52,637 nt of DNA. It comes from Selenomonadales bacterium. GTDB taxonomy: Bacteria; Bacillota; UBA994. Every line of letters starts with the position of its first letter. Position 1 is the first letter of the stretch. Below, piece by piece: positions 34,453 to 42,234 of this stretch. The stretch covers positions 1-52,637 of the forward strand of contig JAGXRZ010000054.1 of the NCBI GenBank assembly GCA_018335585.1, written 5' to 3'. A program made the translations under genes and the position numbers. Under the pieces are notes generated by a model, which saw nothing but the letters and a program-made list of their open reading frames with translations, did not search any database and had not been told where the DNA came from.

Positions 34453-35250
34453 CTACAAAGGCAGCCTTTTCCTGCAAAATACAGCCGTTCCGGCAGCAAA
34501 CAACGCGGCAACAAGGCCGATATAGATAACATTAGTGACTAACACCGGTTCTCCTGCTGCAACTTTTAAAGGATCGTAAAAGCCGAAGATTGAAGCTCTA
34601 GCCAAGAATCCTAGGCCAGGGGCAGATTCGCTTAGCATTTTCATTAACAGGAAGGTAATCGGAACGCCTGAGCCAAAGGCGAGTGCCAGCCGCGACTCAT
34701 TAAAGACACACGAGAAGAAGAACGAAATCATCAACACGACGGTGTTGACGAGCATAGTAGTGACGTTAAGCCTGAGGAACCCTGCTATGTCAAGTTCGCC
34801 CGGGAAAAGCGCCTGTGCGCTGAGCATGCCGACCACAAAGACGGCGGTAAACAGAATGAGCATGGACGAGACGGCGTACACGCCTTGCGTAATAATGAGC
34901 TTGCGACGCGAATGTGGGGTAGATAACAGGAAGGCAAAGGACCCACTGTCCACCATTGCGGCTACCAAGCGATTGCCGAGGATTATGCTGTAAACAAGTG
35001 GGAAGCCAATCATCAGCATGCCGTAGAGCCAGCTAGCGAGGTATCCCGTCAGATCTAGCGGTATGGCGTCAAAGCCCATGGCGGCACTCAATGCTTCTGG
35101 GAATGCTTCGATCATAAGCATTAGCCCCTCCATATTGGCAGGGTCGTACATCGCCAACATGGAACTCATGTACATGACCAAAACGCCGAAGAAGATAAGG
35201 AGCAGCACCCAGTTTTGCTTTAGCGTCTTCTGGAACAGGGCGGGTATCAT
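34453..35250 (-). CDS. ABC exporter permease (ABC-2, NatB-like)
   Basis: 265 residues from the ATG at 35250, immediately after the stop of the upstream ATPase (TAGCATG), with AAGGAGG inside the end of that gene. Six membrane segments in ABC-2 order; N-terminal QKTLKQNWVLLLIFFGVLVM and C-terminal VIYIGLVAALFAAGTAVFC. Partner of the ATPase at 35252-36139. Substrate unknown. Confidence 0.85.
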   Translation of the reverse strand: MIPALFQKTLKQNWVLLLIFFGVLVMYMSSMLAMYDPANMEGLMLMIEAFPEALSAAMGFDAIPLDLTGYLASWLYGMLMIGFPLVYSIILGNRLVAAMVDSGSFAFLLSTPHSRRKLIITQGVYAVSSMLILFTAVFVVGMLSAQALFPGELDIAGFLRLNVTTMLVNTVVLMISFFFSCVFNESRLALAFGSGVPITFLLMKMLSESAPGLGFLARASIFGFYDPLKVAAGEPVLVTNVIYIGLVAALFAAGTAVFCRKRLPL

Positions 35251-35251
35251 G

Positions 35252-36139
35252 CTACTTCGCCTCCTTGCCATAGTACTCGATAAAGATATCTTCAAGCGAC
35301 TGGTGTTTTTCGCTAAAACCGAGCACAGTGAACTGGGACGCAGTCTTTAGGAAATTATCTATGCGCCCGCCGGCGACAAAGACAGTGAGCGTGCCGTCGG
35401 ATTCCCTCCGCAAGCCGTATCCCTCGCGGCCAAGCCTTTCCGAGAGCGCAGCGTTGTCGCTCGTAGCAAGAGAAAACACCCGCCGCTGCGTGCTGCGCAG
35501 CTGCTCCACGCTAGCTTGTCTAATGATTCTCCCGTTTTTAATAATAAGTACGCTGTCGCAGGTCTTCTCAACCTCCTCAAAGTTATGGCTAGACATAAGT
35601 ATGGTCTTGCCTCTAGCTTTTTCGCTAAGTACGAGCTCGACAAAGCGGTTTTGCATCAGCGGGTCGAGGCCGCTAGTGGGTTCGTCCAGAATAAGCACCT
35701 CTGGGTCATGCATAAAGGCAGCTACTATCGCGAGCTTTTGCTTAGTACCCTTAGAGAATTTGCGGATTCTGCCCTTTGGCGAAAGCTCGAACATGTCTAG
35801 CAACTTGGCTTGTAGCCCCAAGTCTCTGCTTCCGCGCATATCGTTCATAAAGGAAAGGAACTCGTCGCCATCCATCCCCACAGGAAAAGCGATTTCGCCC
35901 GGGATATAGCCGAGTTTCTTTTGTATGGCGGGAGCACTTCGCTGGCAGTCAAGGCCTAAGATGGAGCAACTGCCGCTGTTTGGCCGCATAAAACCGAGCA
36001 GCGCGCGGATAGTAGTGGTTTTGCCGGCTCCGTTCGGCCCTAGGTAACCGGTAACTACTCCCTTGGGCACGGCGAAACTAAGGTCAAATACCCCCTTGCC
36101 GCTAGGGTAGGTGAGAGTCATCCCCGAAACAGCGATCAT
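35252..36139 (-). CDS. ABC exporter ATP-binding protein (first pair)
   Basis: 295 residues, longer than the minimum by a C-terminal extension of about 80 that often contacts the permease. Walker A GPNGAGKTTTIRALLG, signature RKFSKGTKQKLAIVAAF, Walker B VLILDEPTSGLDPLM, H-loop SSHNFEEVEKT. First gene of a five-gene minus-strand operon (two ATPase-permease pairs and an RluD-type synthase). The ATG at 36139 follows GAGGAGGTC. Confidence 0.93.
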   Translation of the reverse strand: MIAVSGMTLTYPSGKGVFDLSFAVPKGVVTGYLGPNGAGKTTTIRALLGFMRPNSGSCSILGLDCQRSAPAIQKKLGYIPGEIAFPVGMDGDEFLSFMNDMRGSRDLGLQAKLLDMFELSPKGRIRKFSKGTKQKLAIVAAFMHDPEVLILDEPTSGLDPLMQNRFVELVLSEKARGKTILMSSHNFEEVEKTCDSVLIIKNGRIIRQASVEQLRSTQRRVFSLATSDNAALSERLGREGYGLRRESDGTLTVFVAGGRIDNFLKTASQFTVLGFSEKHQSLEDIFIEYYGKEAK

Positions 36140-36244
36140 TAGCAGACCTCCTCATTTCCTGTTGGGTTAGTGATAACAGCAGGGATTTTGCCCTTGGTCG
36201 TGAATACTGTACGCATAAAGGAACTAGGGTAGGGGGAGCAGGCC

Positions 36245-36730
36245 GTGATTAGACTAGCCGAGATGTCGGATATTCCTAGCATTCAAATGGTGGCGCGGGT
36301 GGCGTGGGAACACACCTACCGCGAGATTATGCGCCCCAAAACGCGCAGCATGTTCCTTGATGAATTCTATAACTACGAAGCGCTAAGCAAGGCCTTGGTC
36401 GTACGGCCGGGCGGGGTATGGGTTGCCGCAGAGGACGAGCTGGTGTTAGGCTTTGTGCAGGTAGTGCCCATGCTAGACGGCACGGGATTAGAGATAGCCA
36501 GGCTTTATGTATTGCCCAACTACCAGAGACAGGGGTTAGGCAAGCTCCTGCTGTCGGCGGCGCTAAGCAGTTACCCAAACACGAAGTGGTGGGCGCTCGT
36601 CGAACGCGACGATGATAAAGCGGTGCAGTTTTACCGCCAGCAAGGGTTTCGCAAACAGCGCGACCTTACCTTAAACCTCTTTGGCGAGGAGCTAGGCTTT
36701 GTCGAATATAGTTTGAGCTGTGAGCTGTGA
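36245..36730 (+). CDS. GNAT-family N-acetyltransferase
   Basis: 161 residues from the GTG at 36245 after AGGGGGAGC. Acetyl-CoA-binding motif A: LYVLPNYQRQGLGKLLLSAA (near 87-106), then WWALVERDDDKAVQFYRQQGF, the classic motif B. It transfers acetyl to an unknown amine. The final residues (SLSCEL and TGA) are encoded by heptamer-repeat sequence (TTGAGCTGTGAGCTGTGA), so the end of the gene has been overwritten or fixed by the array. Confidence 0.88.
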   Translation: MIRLAEMSDIPSIQMVARVAWEHTYREIMRPKTRSMFLDEFYNYEALSKALVVRPGGVWVAAEDELVLGFVQVVPMLDGTGLEIARLYVLPNYQRQGLGKLLLSAALSSYPNTKWWALVERDDDKAVQFYRQQGFRKQRDLTLNLFGEELGFVEYSLSCEL

Positions 36731-36757
36731 TTTGTGATTTGTGATTTGTGATTTGTA
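36714..36757. repeat. Heptamer-period repeat (GAGCTGT and GATTTGT units)
   Basis: Two GAGCTGT units then four GATTTGT units. The first lie inside the last codons and stop of the GNAT gene. Next comes a short GC stem (GGGCC...GGCCC, 36759-36781) followed by CTCTTTTCTTTT, a likely terminator for the GNAT gene. Confidence 0.75.
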
Positions 36758-36762
36758 CGGGC

Positions 36763-36933
36763 CTAGCCTTTCGGGCGGCCCTCTTTTCTTTTGCGTACAC
36801 ACTCGTGTAGCAGGTACTCGATTTGGCCGTTAATAGAGCGAAAGTCATCTTCCGCCCAAGCTGCTAGCTCTTTCCACAGCGCGGGCGACAGACGGAGCAG
36901 CAGCTGTTTCTTACCGGCTTCCTTCTCACTCAT
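36763..36933 (-). CDS. Arc-like ribbon-helix-helix protein
   Basis: 56 residues, not over 60 and easily overlooked. ATG at 36933, 17 nt after the SPFH stop; AGGAGC precedes it. Strand KKQLLLRLSPALWKELAAWA then SINGQIEYLLHECVRKRK form a ribbon-helix-helix DNA-binding fold. The tail is basic. Its tight linkage with the SPFH gene is a recurrent arrangement in Bacillota; its role is unknown, perhaps as an autoregulator. Confidence 0.8.
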   Translation of the reverse strand: MSEKEAGKKQLLLRLSPALWKELAAWAEDDFRSINGQIEYLLHECVRKRKEGRPKG

Positions 36934-36949
36934 GGCATCTGTGCCGCTC

Positions 36950-37963
36950 CTAGTAAAGAGATCCGCTGTTAACTACGGGCTGCACATCCCGATTGCCACA
37001 CAGAACTACCAACAGATTGCTGACCATGGCAGCCTTGCGCTCTTCATCGAGCCTAATCATGTCGTTTTCATTGAGTTTGGCTAGGGCCATCTCCACAATG
37101 TCTACCGCGCCTTGCACAATAAGTTGGCGGGCGTCGATAAGGGCTGCGGCTTGCTGCCTTTGCAGCATGGCGGCGGCAACTTCCGGCGCGTAGGAGAGAT
37201 GCGTAATGCGAGTTTCAAGCACCTCGAGACCGGCTACTTCAACCTTGTCTTGTAGTTCTAGGCGCAGCTTTTCCGCCACCTCTTGGCTGCTGCCGCGCAG
37301 CGACATCTCGCTGTCTTCATTCGGTAGGTCGTAAGGGTAGTTGCGCACGATATTGCGCAGTGCCGCGTCACACTGAATGGAAAGATATTCTTGGTAGTTC
37401 TCTACATTAAAGACGGCCTTAGCGGTGTTAACGACTTTCCAAACCACCATTACACCAATGATAATGGGGTTGCCTAGCTTGTCATTTATCTTCTGCTTGT
37501 CGTTGTTTAGCGTAATCGCTTTAAGCGAGATGGCTCTGTTCTGAAAAGGTGAGACTACGCCCTTTTCCATTTTGCCCGCTACGACTCCGGTGGTAAGTGC
37601 AACCCCTGCCGTAGGATTGACGGCCGAGACGAAGGGATTTACGAAATAGAATCCTTCGTGCTTGAGCGTGCCGTGGTACTTGCCAAAGAGGGTCAAGACC
37701 AAGGCTTCATTGGGGCGAACGATTTTCAAGCCGATGAAGATAATTGGTCCCTTGACGAGCAAGTAAAACAAACCCATTACCAGGAAGACGATAGCCGGGG
37801 TGCGGTTTATGCCGGCTTCGAACCAGATTGCCGCATACACCACCATTGTCACGGCGACGAGCATAAAGGCGATGTTGAGTATAAGTACAGGCATGCCGGG
37901 CAAGGACGACGGCAAGACTTCCGTTTGGGGAGCCAGGCGGACTAGCTCCTTAGGCTTAGACAT
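36950..37963 (-). CDS. SPFH/Band 7 domain membrane protein
   Basis: 337 residues. Two N-terminal membrane segments (VLILNIAFMLVAVTMVVYAA and PAIVFLVMGLFYLLVKG) are followed by a Band 7 domain (LKIVRPNEALVLTLFGKYHG ... GFYFVNPF) and a helical region with EMSLRGSSQEVAEKLRLELQ. Members scaffold membrane microdomains and often associate with proteases. The ATG at 37963 follows GAGGAGGTTCG. It begins the SPFH-RHH unit. Confidence 0.9.
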   Translation of the reverse strand: MSKPKELVRLAPQTEVLPSSLPGMPVLILNIAFMLVAVTMVVYAAIWFEAGINRTPAIVFLVMGLFYLLVKGPIIFIGLKIVRPNEALVLTLFGKYHGTLKHEGFYFVNPFVSAVNPTAGVALTTGVVAGKMEKGVVSPFQNRAISLKAITLNNDKQKINDKLGNPIIIGVMVVWKVVNTAKAVFNVENYQEYLSIQCDAALRNIVRNYPYDLPNEDSEMSLRGSSQEVAEKLRLELQDKVEVAGLEVLETRITHLSYAPEVAAAMLQRQQAAALIDARQLIVQGAVDIVEMALAKLNENDMIRLDEERKAAMVSNLLVVLCGNRDVQPVVNSGSLY

Positions 37964-38133
37964 GGTACGAACCTCCTCTGCGATCTCGATATCATAGTGA
38001 TATCACCACAATACTACTACCATTGTGCCCCAGTGTCAACGCTTAGTTCGTGACTTAGCGCAGTTTAACGTTTCTCTAATGGTGGCTTAATGCAGAAGCA
38101 ATATCGATTATGCACGATAATTTGGGCGTGTGA

Positions 38134-38139
38134 TATAAT
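38134..38139 (+). promoter_or_regulatory. Extended -10 promoter for the phosphatase gene
   Basis: TGATATAAT contains a perfect extended -10 (TGnTATAAT). No good -35 is seen. It lies 46 nt before the GTG start of the alkaline phosphatase. Confidence 0.6.
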
Positions 38140-38185
38140 CGCTATGGCAAGTCCCTACCAAAATTATAGTAATGGAGGAACGATA

Positions 38186-39931
38186 GTGAAAGCCAACAAG
38201 ACTGTCAGTCGCATCTTAATTGCCGTTGTGGGCCTTATTCTGCTCGCGACAACTCCACTCCTGGCCTCTCCCCCCGCGCCACAGACTATTAGCATGTCGT
38301 TAGATGGACGCAATTTTGCCCTTGCGACACCACTCGTCAGGCTGGGCGACTCGGTTATGGTGCCCTTCCGCCTAGTCAGTGAAGCACTTGGGTTTAGCCT
38401 GCAATGGATTGACAGCACCAATACAGCAGTGGCCGAGCGCGCCGGTCAAAGCATTAGGGTACGGCTCGACGACGCGACTGCCTTCGTTAACGGACGGGCA
38501 TTAGCGCTCGATGCGGCACCGCAAATTGTGGGCGGTCGCCTTGCCGTGCCTCTGCAGCTCTTTGGGGCCCAGCTTGGCGTGCGTGTAAGCTACAACAGCG
38601 AGACGAGGCATGTGGCGATTTTCACCGACAATGGCCCGCGCAACGTCATCTTTATTCATCCCGACGGCACGTCACCTACGTTCTTTGCCGCGGCGAGAAT
38701 GCTCCATTATGGCCCCGACGGCGAAACCCACTGGGATAGGCTGCCGGCTACTGCCGTGTACAAGGGACATATGCTAGATAACTTAACGGGTACTTCAAAC
38801 TCAGGTGCGGTAACGCATGCTTACGGCATTAAAGCCTGGGACGGCTCGTTTGGCATGGATCAACAGAACGTGCAACTCACAGCCCGCTCGGGCCAACCCC
38901 ACACCATCCTCGAAGAAGCAAAGCTAGCTGGCTTCTCCGTGGGCATGATTAATACCGGCACAATCACGGAGCCCGGTTCCGCCGTGTGGGGCGCAAGTGT
39001 GCCTAACCGCAACGACCACCTCGGCATCGCGCATCAGTTAATCGTACGTCCCGAGGGCCAGGCCATTGACGTTATCTTTGGCGGCGGCGAAGTGTGGTTC
39101 TTACCTAATACCGTTGTAGGACGCCACGGCGTACGCGGTCGCAGGACAGATGGAGTCAACCTGATTGACGAAGCAATTGCGCGCGGCTACCGTGTTATCT
39201 ACACGCGTCAAGAGCTGCTTAACCTCCCGGCTGACACGACACGCGTACTTGGGTTGTTTGCCGCGCATGACACCTACAATGACAACAACGAAGAGGCCAA
39301 CCCGCGCTATACATACACAGAAGAGCAGTTGCGCGCCGAGAACCTCCCAGACTTTGACCCGAACGCTCCCACCTTCGCGCAGATGATGGACGTGGCCATA
39401 AGGCTGCTTTCCCGCAACCAGACCAAGGGCTTCTACTTGGTAGCCGAAGAAGAAGGCACAGATAACCTAGCTAACTTCTCACTTAACGCGCGCGGCACCA
39501 TCGAGGCGACGAAGCGAGCAGACGATGGCATCGGCGTAGCGCTAGCTTTTGCCAGAACCCAGCTTAACACGCTCATTATCACGGCTGCTGACAGCGAGGC
39601 CAGCGGCTTTAGCATTATGGGTAATCCCCCCGTCGATGCCGCCGGCAACGTATTGGCCACGCAGGTGCTACGTGACCGCGCCGGACAAGTCTATTACACC
39701 GAGTTCCTCGATGGACGCGACGGCACCGGCACGCCGCCTTTCCTCTCCGCACCGGATCGCAACGGCCGCCGTTGGCCCTTTGCCGTAACTTGGTCTATGC
39801 GTGCCGACCACTCCGGCAGCATTGTAGCGCGCGCGTTTGGCCTGCACTCGGATATGCTTAGCGGCACTATCGATAATACCGATATTTACCGTATTAAGTA
39901 CCGCGTGTTGTTTAACCGCCTACTACCATAA
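38186..39931 (+). CDS. Exported alkaline phosphatase with N-terminal copper-amine-oxidase-like domain
   Basis: 581 residues from the GTG at 38186 (AATGGAGGAACG). A signal peptide (SRILIAVVGLILLATTPLLA) is followed by a domain of about 100 residues of the Cu_amine_oxidN1 type (SMSLDGRNFA ... DSVMVPFRLVSEALGFSLQW) used for cell-surface association. The phosphatase fold starts at NVIFIHPDGTSP. The nucleophile is probably the Ser in GTSNSGAVTHAYG; FAAHDTYN and WSMRADHSG hold metal ligands. Releases phosphate from organic esters outside the cell. Confidence 0.86.
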   Translation: MKANKTVSRILIAVVGLILLATTPLLASPPAPQTISMSLDGRNFALATPLVRLGDSVMVPFRLVSEALGFSLQWIDSTNTAVAERAGQSIRVRLDDATAFVNGRALALDAAPQIVGGRLAVPLQLFGAQLGVRVSYNSETRHVAIFTDNGPRNVIFIHPDGTSPTFFAAARMLHYGPDGETHWDRLPATAVYKGHMLDNLTGTSNSGAVTHAYGIKAWDGSFGMDQQNVQLTARSGQPHTILEEAKLAGFSVGMINTGTITEPGSAVWGASVPNRNDHLGIAHQLIVRPEGQAIDVIFGGGEVWFLPNTVVGRHGVRGRRTDGVNLIDEAIARGYRVIYTRQELLNLPADTTRVLGLFAAHDTYNDNNEEANPRYTYTEEQLRAENLPDFDPNAPTFAQMMDVAIRLLSRNQTKGFYLVAEEEGTDNLANFSLNARGTIEATKRADDGIGVALAFARTQLNTLIITAADSEASGFSIMGNPPVDAAGNVLATQVLRDRAGQVYYTEFLDGRDGTGTPPFLSAPDRNGRRWPFAVTWSMRADHSGSIVARAFGLHSDMLSGTIDNTDIYRIKYRVLFNRLLP

Positions 39932-39944
39932 GGCGGCGGCTGTT

Positions 39945-39985
39945 GCTACGAGCCGTAAGCCATAAGCGGTAAGCTGTGAGCTGAG
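39945..39985. repeat. Heptamer-period repeat (GCCGTAA units)
   Basis: GCCGTAA, GCCATAA, GCGGTAA and GCTGTGA in tandem, the CCGTAAG class also present in the long element at 30.9 kb. It sits between the phosphatase gene and the terminator. Confidence 0.7.
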
Positions 39986-39987
39986 AA

Positions 39988-40017
39988 AAGAGGCCTGTCC
40001 TTTGGGACAAGCCTCTT
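39988..40017. terminator. Bidirectional terminator between phosphatase and tyrS
   Basis: AAGAGGCCTGTCC (39988-40000) pairs with GGACAAGCCTCTT (40005-40017) with one mismatch. It is placed for use by both convergent genes and is followed by CTTGCTCTT. Confidence 0.75.
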
Positions 40018-40028
40018 CTTGCTCTTAG

Positions 40029-41255
40029 CTATTCAATCTTTATATGCGTAAACTGCTTCTTCCCGCGGCGTACAACGATTACACCGTCGCGCAAATCCTC
40101 TAGGCCGACGGTTTGGTCTGGCGAGTCGACCCGTACTTCGTTAATGTAGAGGCCGCCCCCTTGGATAAGGCGCTTGACTTCGCCTTTGCTGGACATGATG
40201 CCGCTTAGGACCAAGAGGTCGACTACGGCAAGGCTCGGGACGAGAAGGGAGCGAGCGAGTAGCACCGTAGGTATACCTCCGGCGTTTTCACCGCCACTAA
40301 ACAGTGCCCGCGCGGCTTTCTCAGCTTCTAAGGCAGCAGCCTCACCGTGCACTAGGCGCGTCACCTCGAGAGCTAGCACTTCCTTGGCGACGTTTAGCTC
40401 GCGCCCTGTTAGCACTCCTAGTCTGTCGACCTCAGCTAGCGGCAGGAAGGTAAACATAGCGAGTGATTTCTTAACGTCGGCATCGTGGGTGTTGCGCCAG
40501 TACTGGTAGAAATCGAAAGGCGTGGTGCGCGCGGGGTCTAGCCATACCGCACCGGCTTCTGTCTTACCCATTTTGCTCCCGCTCGCGGTAGTCACAAGCG
40601 GCCACGTAATGCCATAAGCCTCAACTTGCTCTACGCGGCGGATAAGGTCGGCACCCGCTAAGATATTTGACCATTGGTCGTCCCCGCCGATTTGTAGGCG
40701 ACACCCGTAGTGCCTATAAAGGTGTAGGAAGTCATAGGCCTGCAGCAACATGTAGTTAAACTCAATAAAACTAAGGCCTTTCTCCATTCTGCCCTTATAA
40801 CACTCAGCTGTAAGCATGCGATTTACGGAAAAATGCACCCCGACATCACGCAGAAACTCTATGTAGTTGCACTCGCGCAGCCAATCGCCGTTGTCGAGGA
40901 CTATGGCTTCGGAAGTTATTGTACTAAAGAAGCGCTTTACCTGGCTCTGGATGCCGGCGACATTTCCCGCAATTTGCTTTAGGGTCAGCATGTTGCGCAT
41001 TTCCGTCTTGCCGCTCGGGTCGCCAATCATGGCGGTGCCACCGCCCAACAGCACGATAGGGCGGTGACCGGCGCGAGCTAGGTGTGCTAGCGCCATAAGC
41101 GACACTGCGTGCCCGGCGTGCAGGCTGTCAGCCGTCGGGTCAAGCCCCACATAGACAGTCGCCTGCCCGGCAGACAAAAGACTGCGCAGCGGCTCGTCGT
41201 GCGTCGCTTGTCTGACAAAACCTCTTTCTCTTAGCACATCTAGCGCGTTGACCAC
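40029..41255 (-). CDS. tyrS: Tyrosyl-tRNA synthetase
   Basis: 408 residues from a GTG at 41255, preceded by AGGAGTGG. Class I motifs: HAGHAVSL (HIGH-like) in DPTADSLHAGHAV and KMGKT (KMSKS-like) in GSKMGKTEAG; the tyrosine-specific DQWSN lies in GGDDQWSNILAG. The C-terminal S4 domain (GEVKRLIQGGGLYINEVRV) binds tRNA. No T-box was found in the 95-bp region upstream, in contrast to the proline system. Confidence 0.96.
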   Translation of the reverse strand: MVNALDVLRERGFVRQATHDEPLRSLLSAGQATVYVGLDPTADSLHAGHAVSLMALAHLARAGHRPIVLLGGGTAMIGDPSGKTEMRNMLTLKQIAGNVAGIQSQVKRFFSTITSEAIVLDNGDWLRECNYIEFLRDVGVHFSVNRMLTAECYKGRMEKGLSFIEFNYMLLQAYDFLHLYRHYGCRLQIGGDDQWSNILAGADLIRRVEQVEAYGITWPLVTTASGSKMGKTEAGAVWLDPARTTPFDFYQYWRNTHDADVKKSLAMFTFLPLAEVDRLGVLTGRELNVAKEVLALEVTRLVHGEAAALEAEKAARALFSGGENAGGIPTVLLARSLLVPSLAVVDLLVLSGIMSSKGEVKRLIQGGGLYINEVRVDSPDQTVGLEDLRDGVIVVRRGKKQFTHIKIE

Positions 41256-41350
41256 AGTCGTCCACTCCTAGCAAAAGTTTGCCTTATCTTAACACAGCAC
41301 TTGAGAGACGGCAACCGAAGTGGGGTAAGCTAAAACGGGAGGTGAGCAAT

Positions 41351-41527
41351 ATGAGATTGCGGGCAAAAATGAACCACAGGACGACAGGTTTAATTGTGGC
41401 CGGACTAGGCGCAACAGTGGCGGGCGCAGCGCTCTTTATGAAGAAAGGCCCCCTGCGGGACGGTGCGGTTGGCTTTGGACTCGCGCATCTAGTTCTTGGA
41501 GCCTTAGACGCAGTGGCGCGGGATTAG
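41351..41527 (+). CDS. Small hypothetical protein with hydrophobic hairpin
   Basis: 58 residues from the ATG at 41351 after GGGAGGTGAG; a longer in-frame ORF has no ribosome binding site. A basic start (RLRAKMNHR) precedes two short hydrophobic stretches rich in Gly/Ala (GLIVAGLGATVAGAALFM and GAVGFGLAHLVLGAL). Possibly a small membrane peptide. I do not recognise it. Confidence 0.65.
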   Translation: MRLRAKMNHRTTGLIVAGLGATVAGAALFMKKGPLRDGAVGFGLAHLVLGALDAVARD

Positions 41528-41531
41528 ATTT

Positions 41532-41552
41532 AGGCCCCTACGGGGGCCTTCT
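41532..41552 (+). terminator. Terminator after the 58-residue gene
   Basis: AGGCCCC (41532-41538) and GGGGCCT (41543-41549) form a 7-bp stem with loop TACG, then TCTGTT. Confidence 0.75.
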
Positions 41553-41553
41553 G

Positions 41554-41582
41554 TTAACCCTTAGAGCCGGGTGTGTTATAAT
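41554..41582 (+). promoter_or_regulatory. Promoter of the guanylate-kinase-like gene
   Basis: A perfect TATAAT (41577-41582) with a weak -35 TTAACC (41554-41559) at 17 nt. It starts 5 nt past the preceding terminator stem. Confidence 0.6.
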
Positions 41583-41610
41583 GTCTCCACTAAGTGCGGG
41601 GGGACGAGCG

Positions 41611-42234
41611 ATGCAGGAATCAATACTTTTTGTGGTGACGGGCCCGTCAGGGTCAGGTAAGGGGACGATTATGCGGGCAATTGTTAAACGCTACTCTGAC
41701 ATCATAAAAATTGCTACATTTACGACGCGTGCACCGCGGGCCAACGAGGAGCACGGCTTTGACTATAACTTTGTTCCCCAAGCACGTTTCTTAGAGAAAG
41801 TTCAGGCCGGAGAGATTGCCGAATGGGAACAAGTCTATCAGGACCATTACTATGGTTCCCCAAGCTTCGATCCAAATGCCGGGCCCGACCGCTTGATGGA
41901 GTTAGACTATAAAGGCATGTTTAAGTACAAGAATCTAGCGAAACGCTTAGTTAGCATCTTCGTTGCGCCACCCTCGCTTGACGAGATGGTAGAGCGCATA
42001 CAAAAGCGCAGCACCGAAGCTAATTTGGCTAATCGCGTAAACAACGCCATAGAGCAGCTGTGTTACGCGCAGCACTACGATTACATAATTATAAACGGCG
42101 AGATGGAGGAAGCGTGCGCAGAAGCCGTGGCCATTGTCGGCGCCGAGCGGGCGCGACGCGACCACGGCGCAAGAATAGCCGCGCTAAATGCCTTATGCCT
42201 TAACTCGCCTCAGTCAATAAGTGCGCGGCGGTAG
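41611..42234 (+). CDS. Guanylate kinase-like nucleotide kinase (divergent)
   Basis: 207 residues from the ATG at 41611, normal guanylate kinase length. P-loop GPSGSGKGTI and the GMP-binding TTRAPRANEEHGFDYNFV and EWEQVYQDHYYGSP are present. The segment that normally reads LDIDVQGA is replaced by MELDYKGMFKYKN, and the lid segment is unusual (QKRSTEANLANRV). It may phosphorylate GMP or a related nucleotide, or have another role. It overlaps the convergent HD-GYP gene by 25 nt. Confidence 0.75.
   Translation: MQESILFVVTGPSGSGKGTIMRAIVKRYSDIIKIATFTTRAPRANEEHGFDYNFVPQARFLEKVQAGEIAEWEQVYQDHYYGSPSFDPNAGPDRLMELDYKGMFKYKNLAKRLVSIFVAPPSLDEMVERIQKRSTEANLANRVNNAIEQLCYAQHYDYIIINGEMEEACAEAVAIVGAERARRDHGARIAALNALCLNSPQSISARR

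Noticed and set aside
41256-41350. T-box leader for tyrS
   Set aside because: No GGGTGGNACCGCG sequence nor a terminator/antiterminator pair is found in the short region upstream of tyrS.
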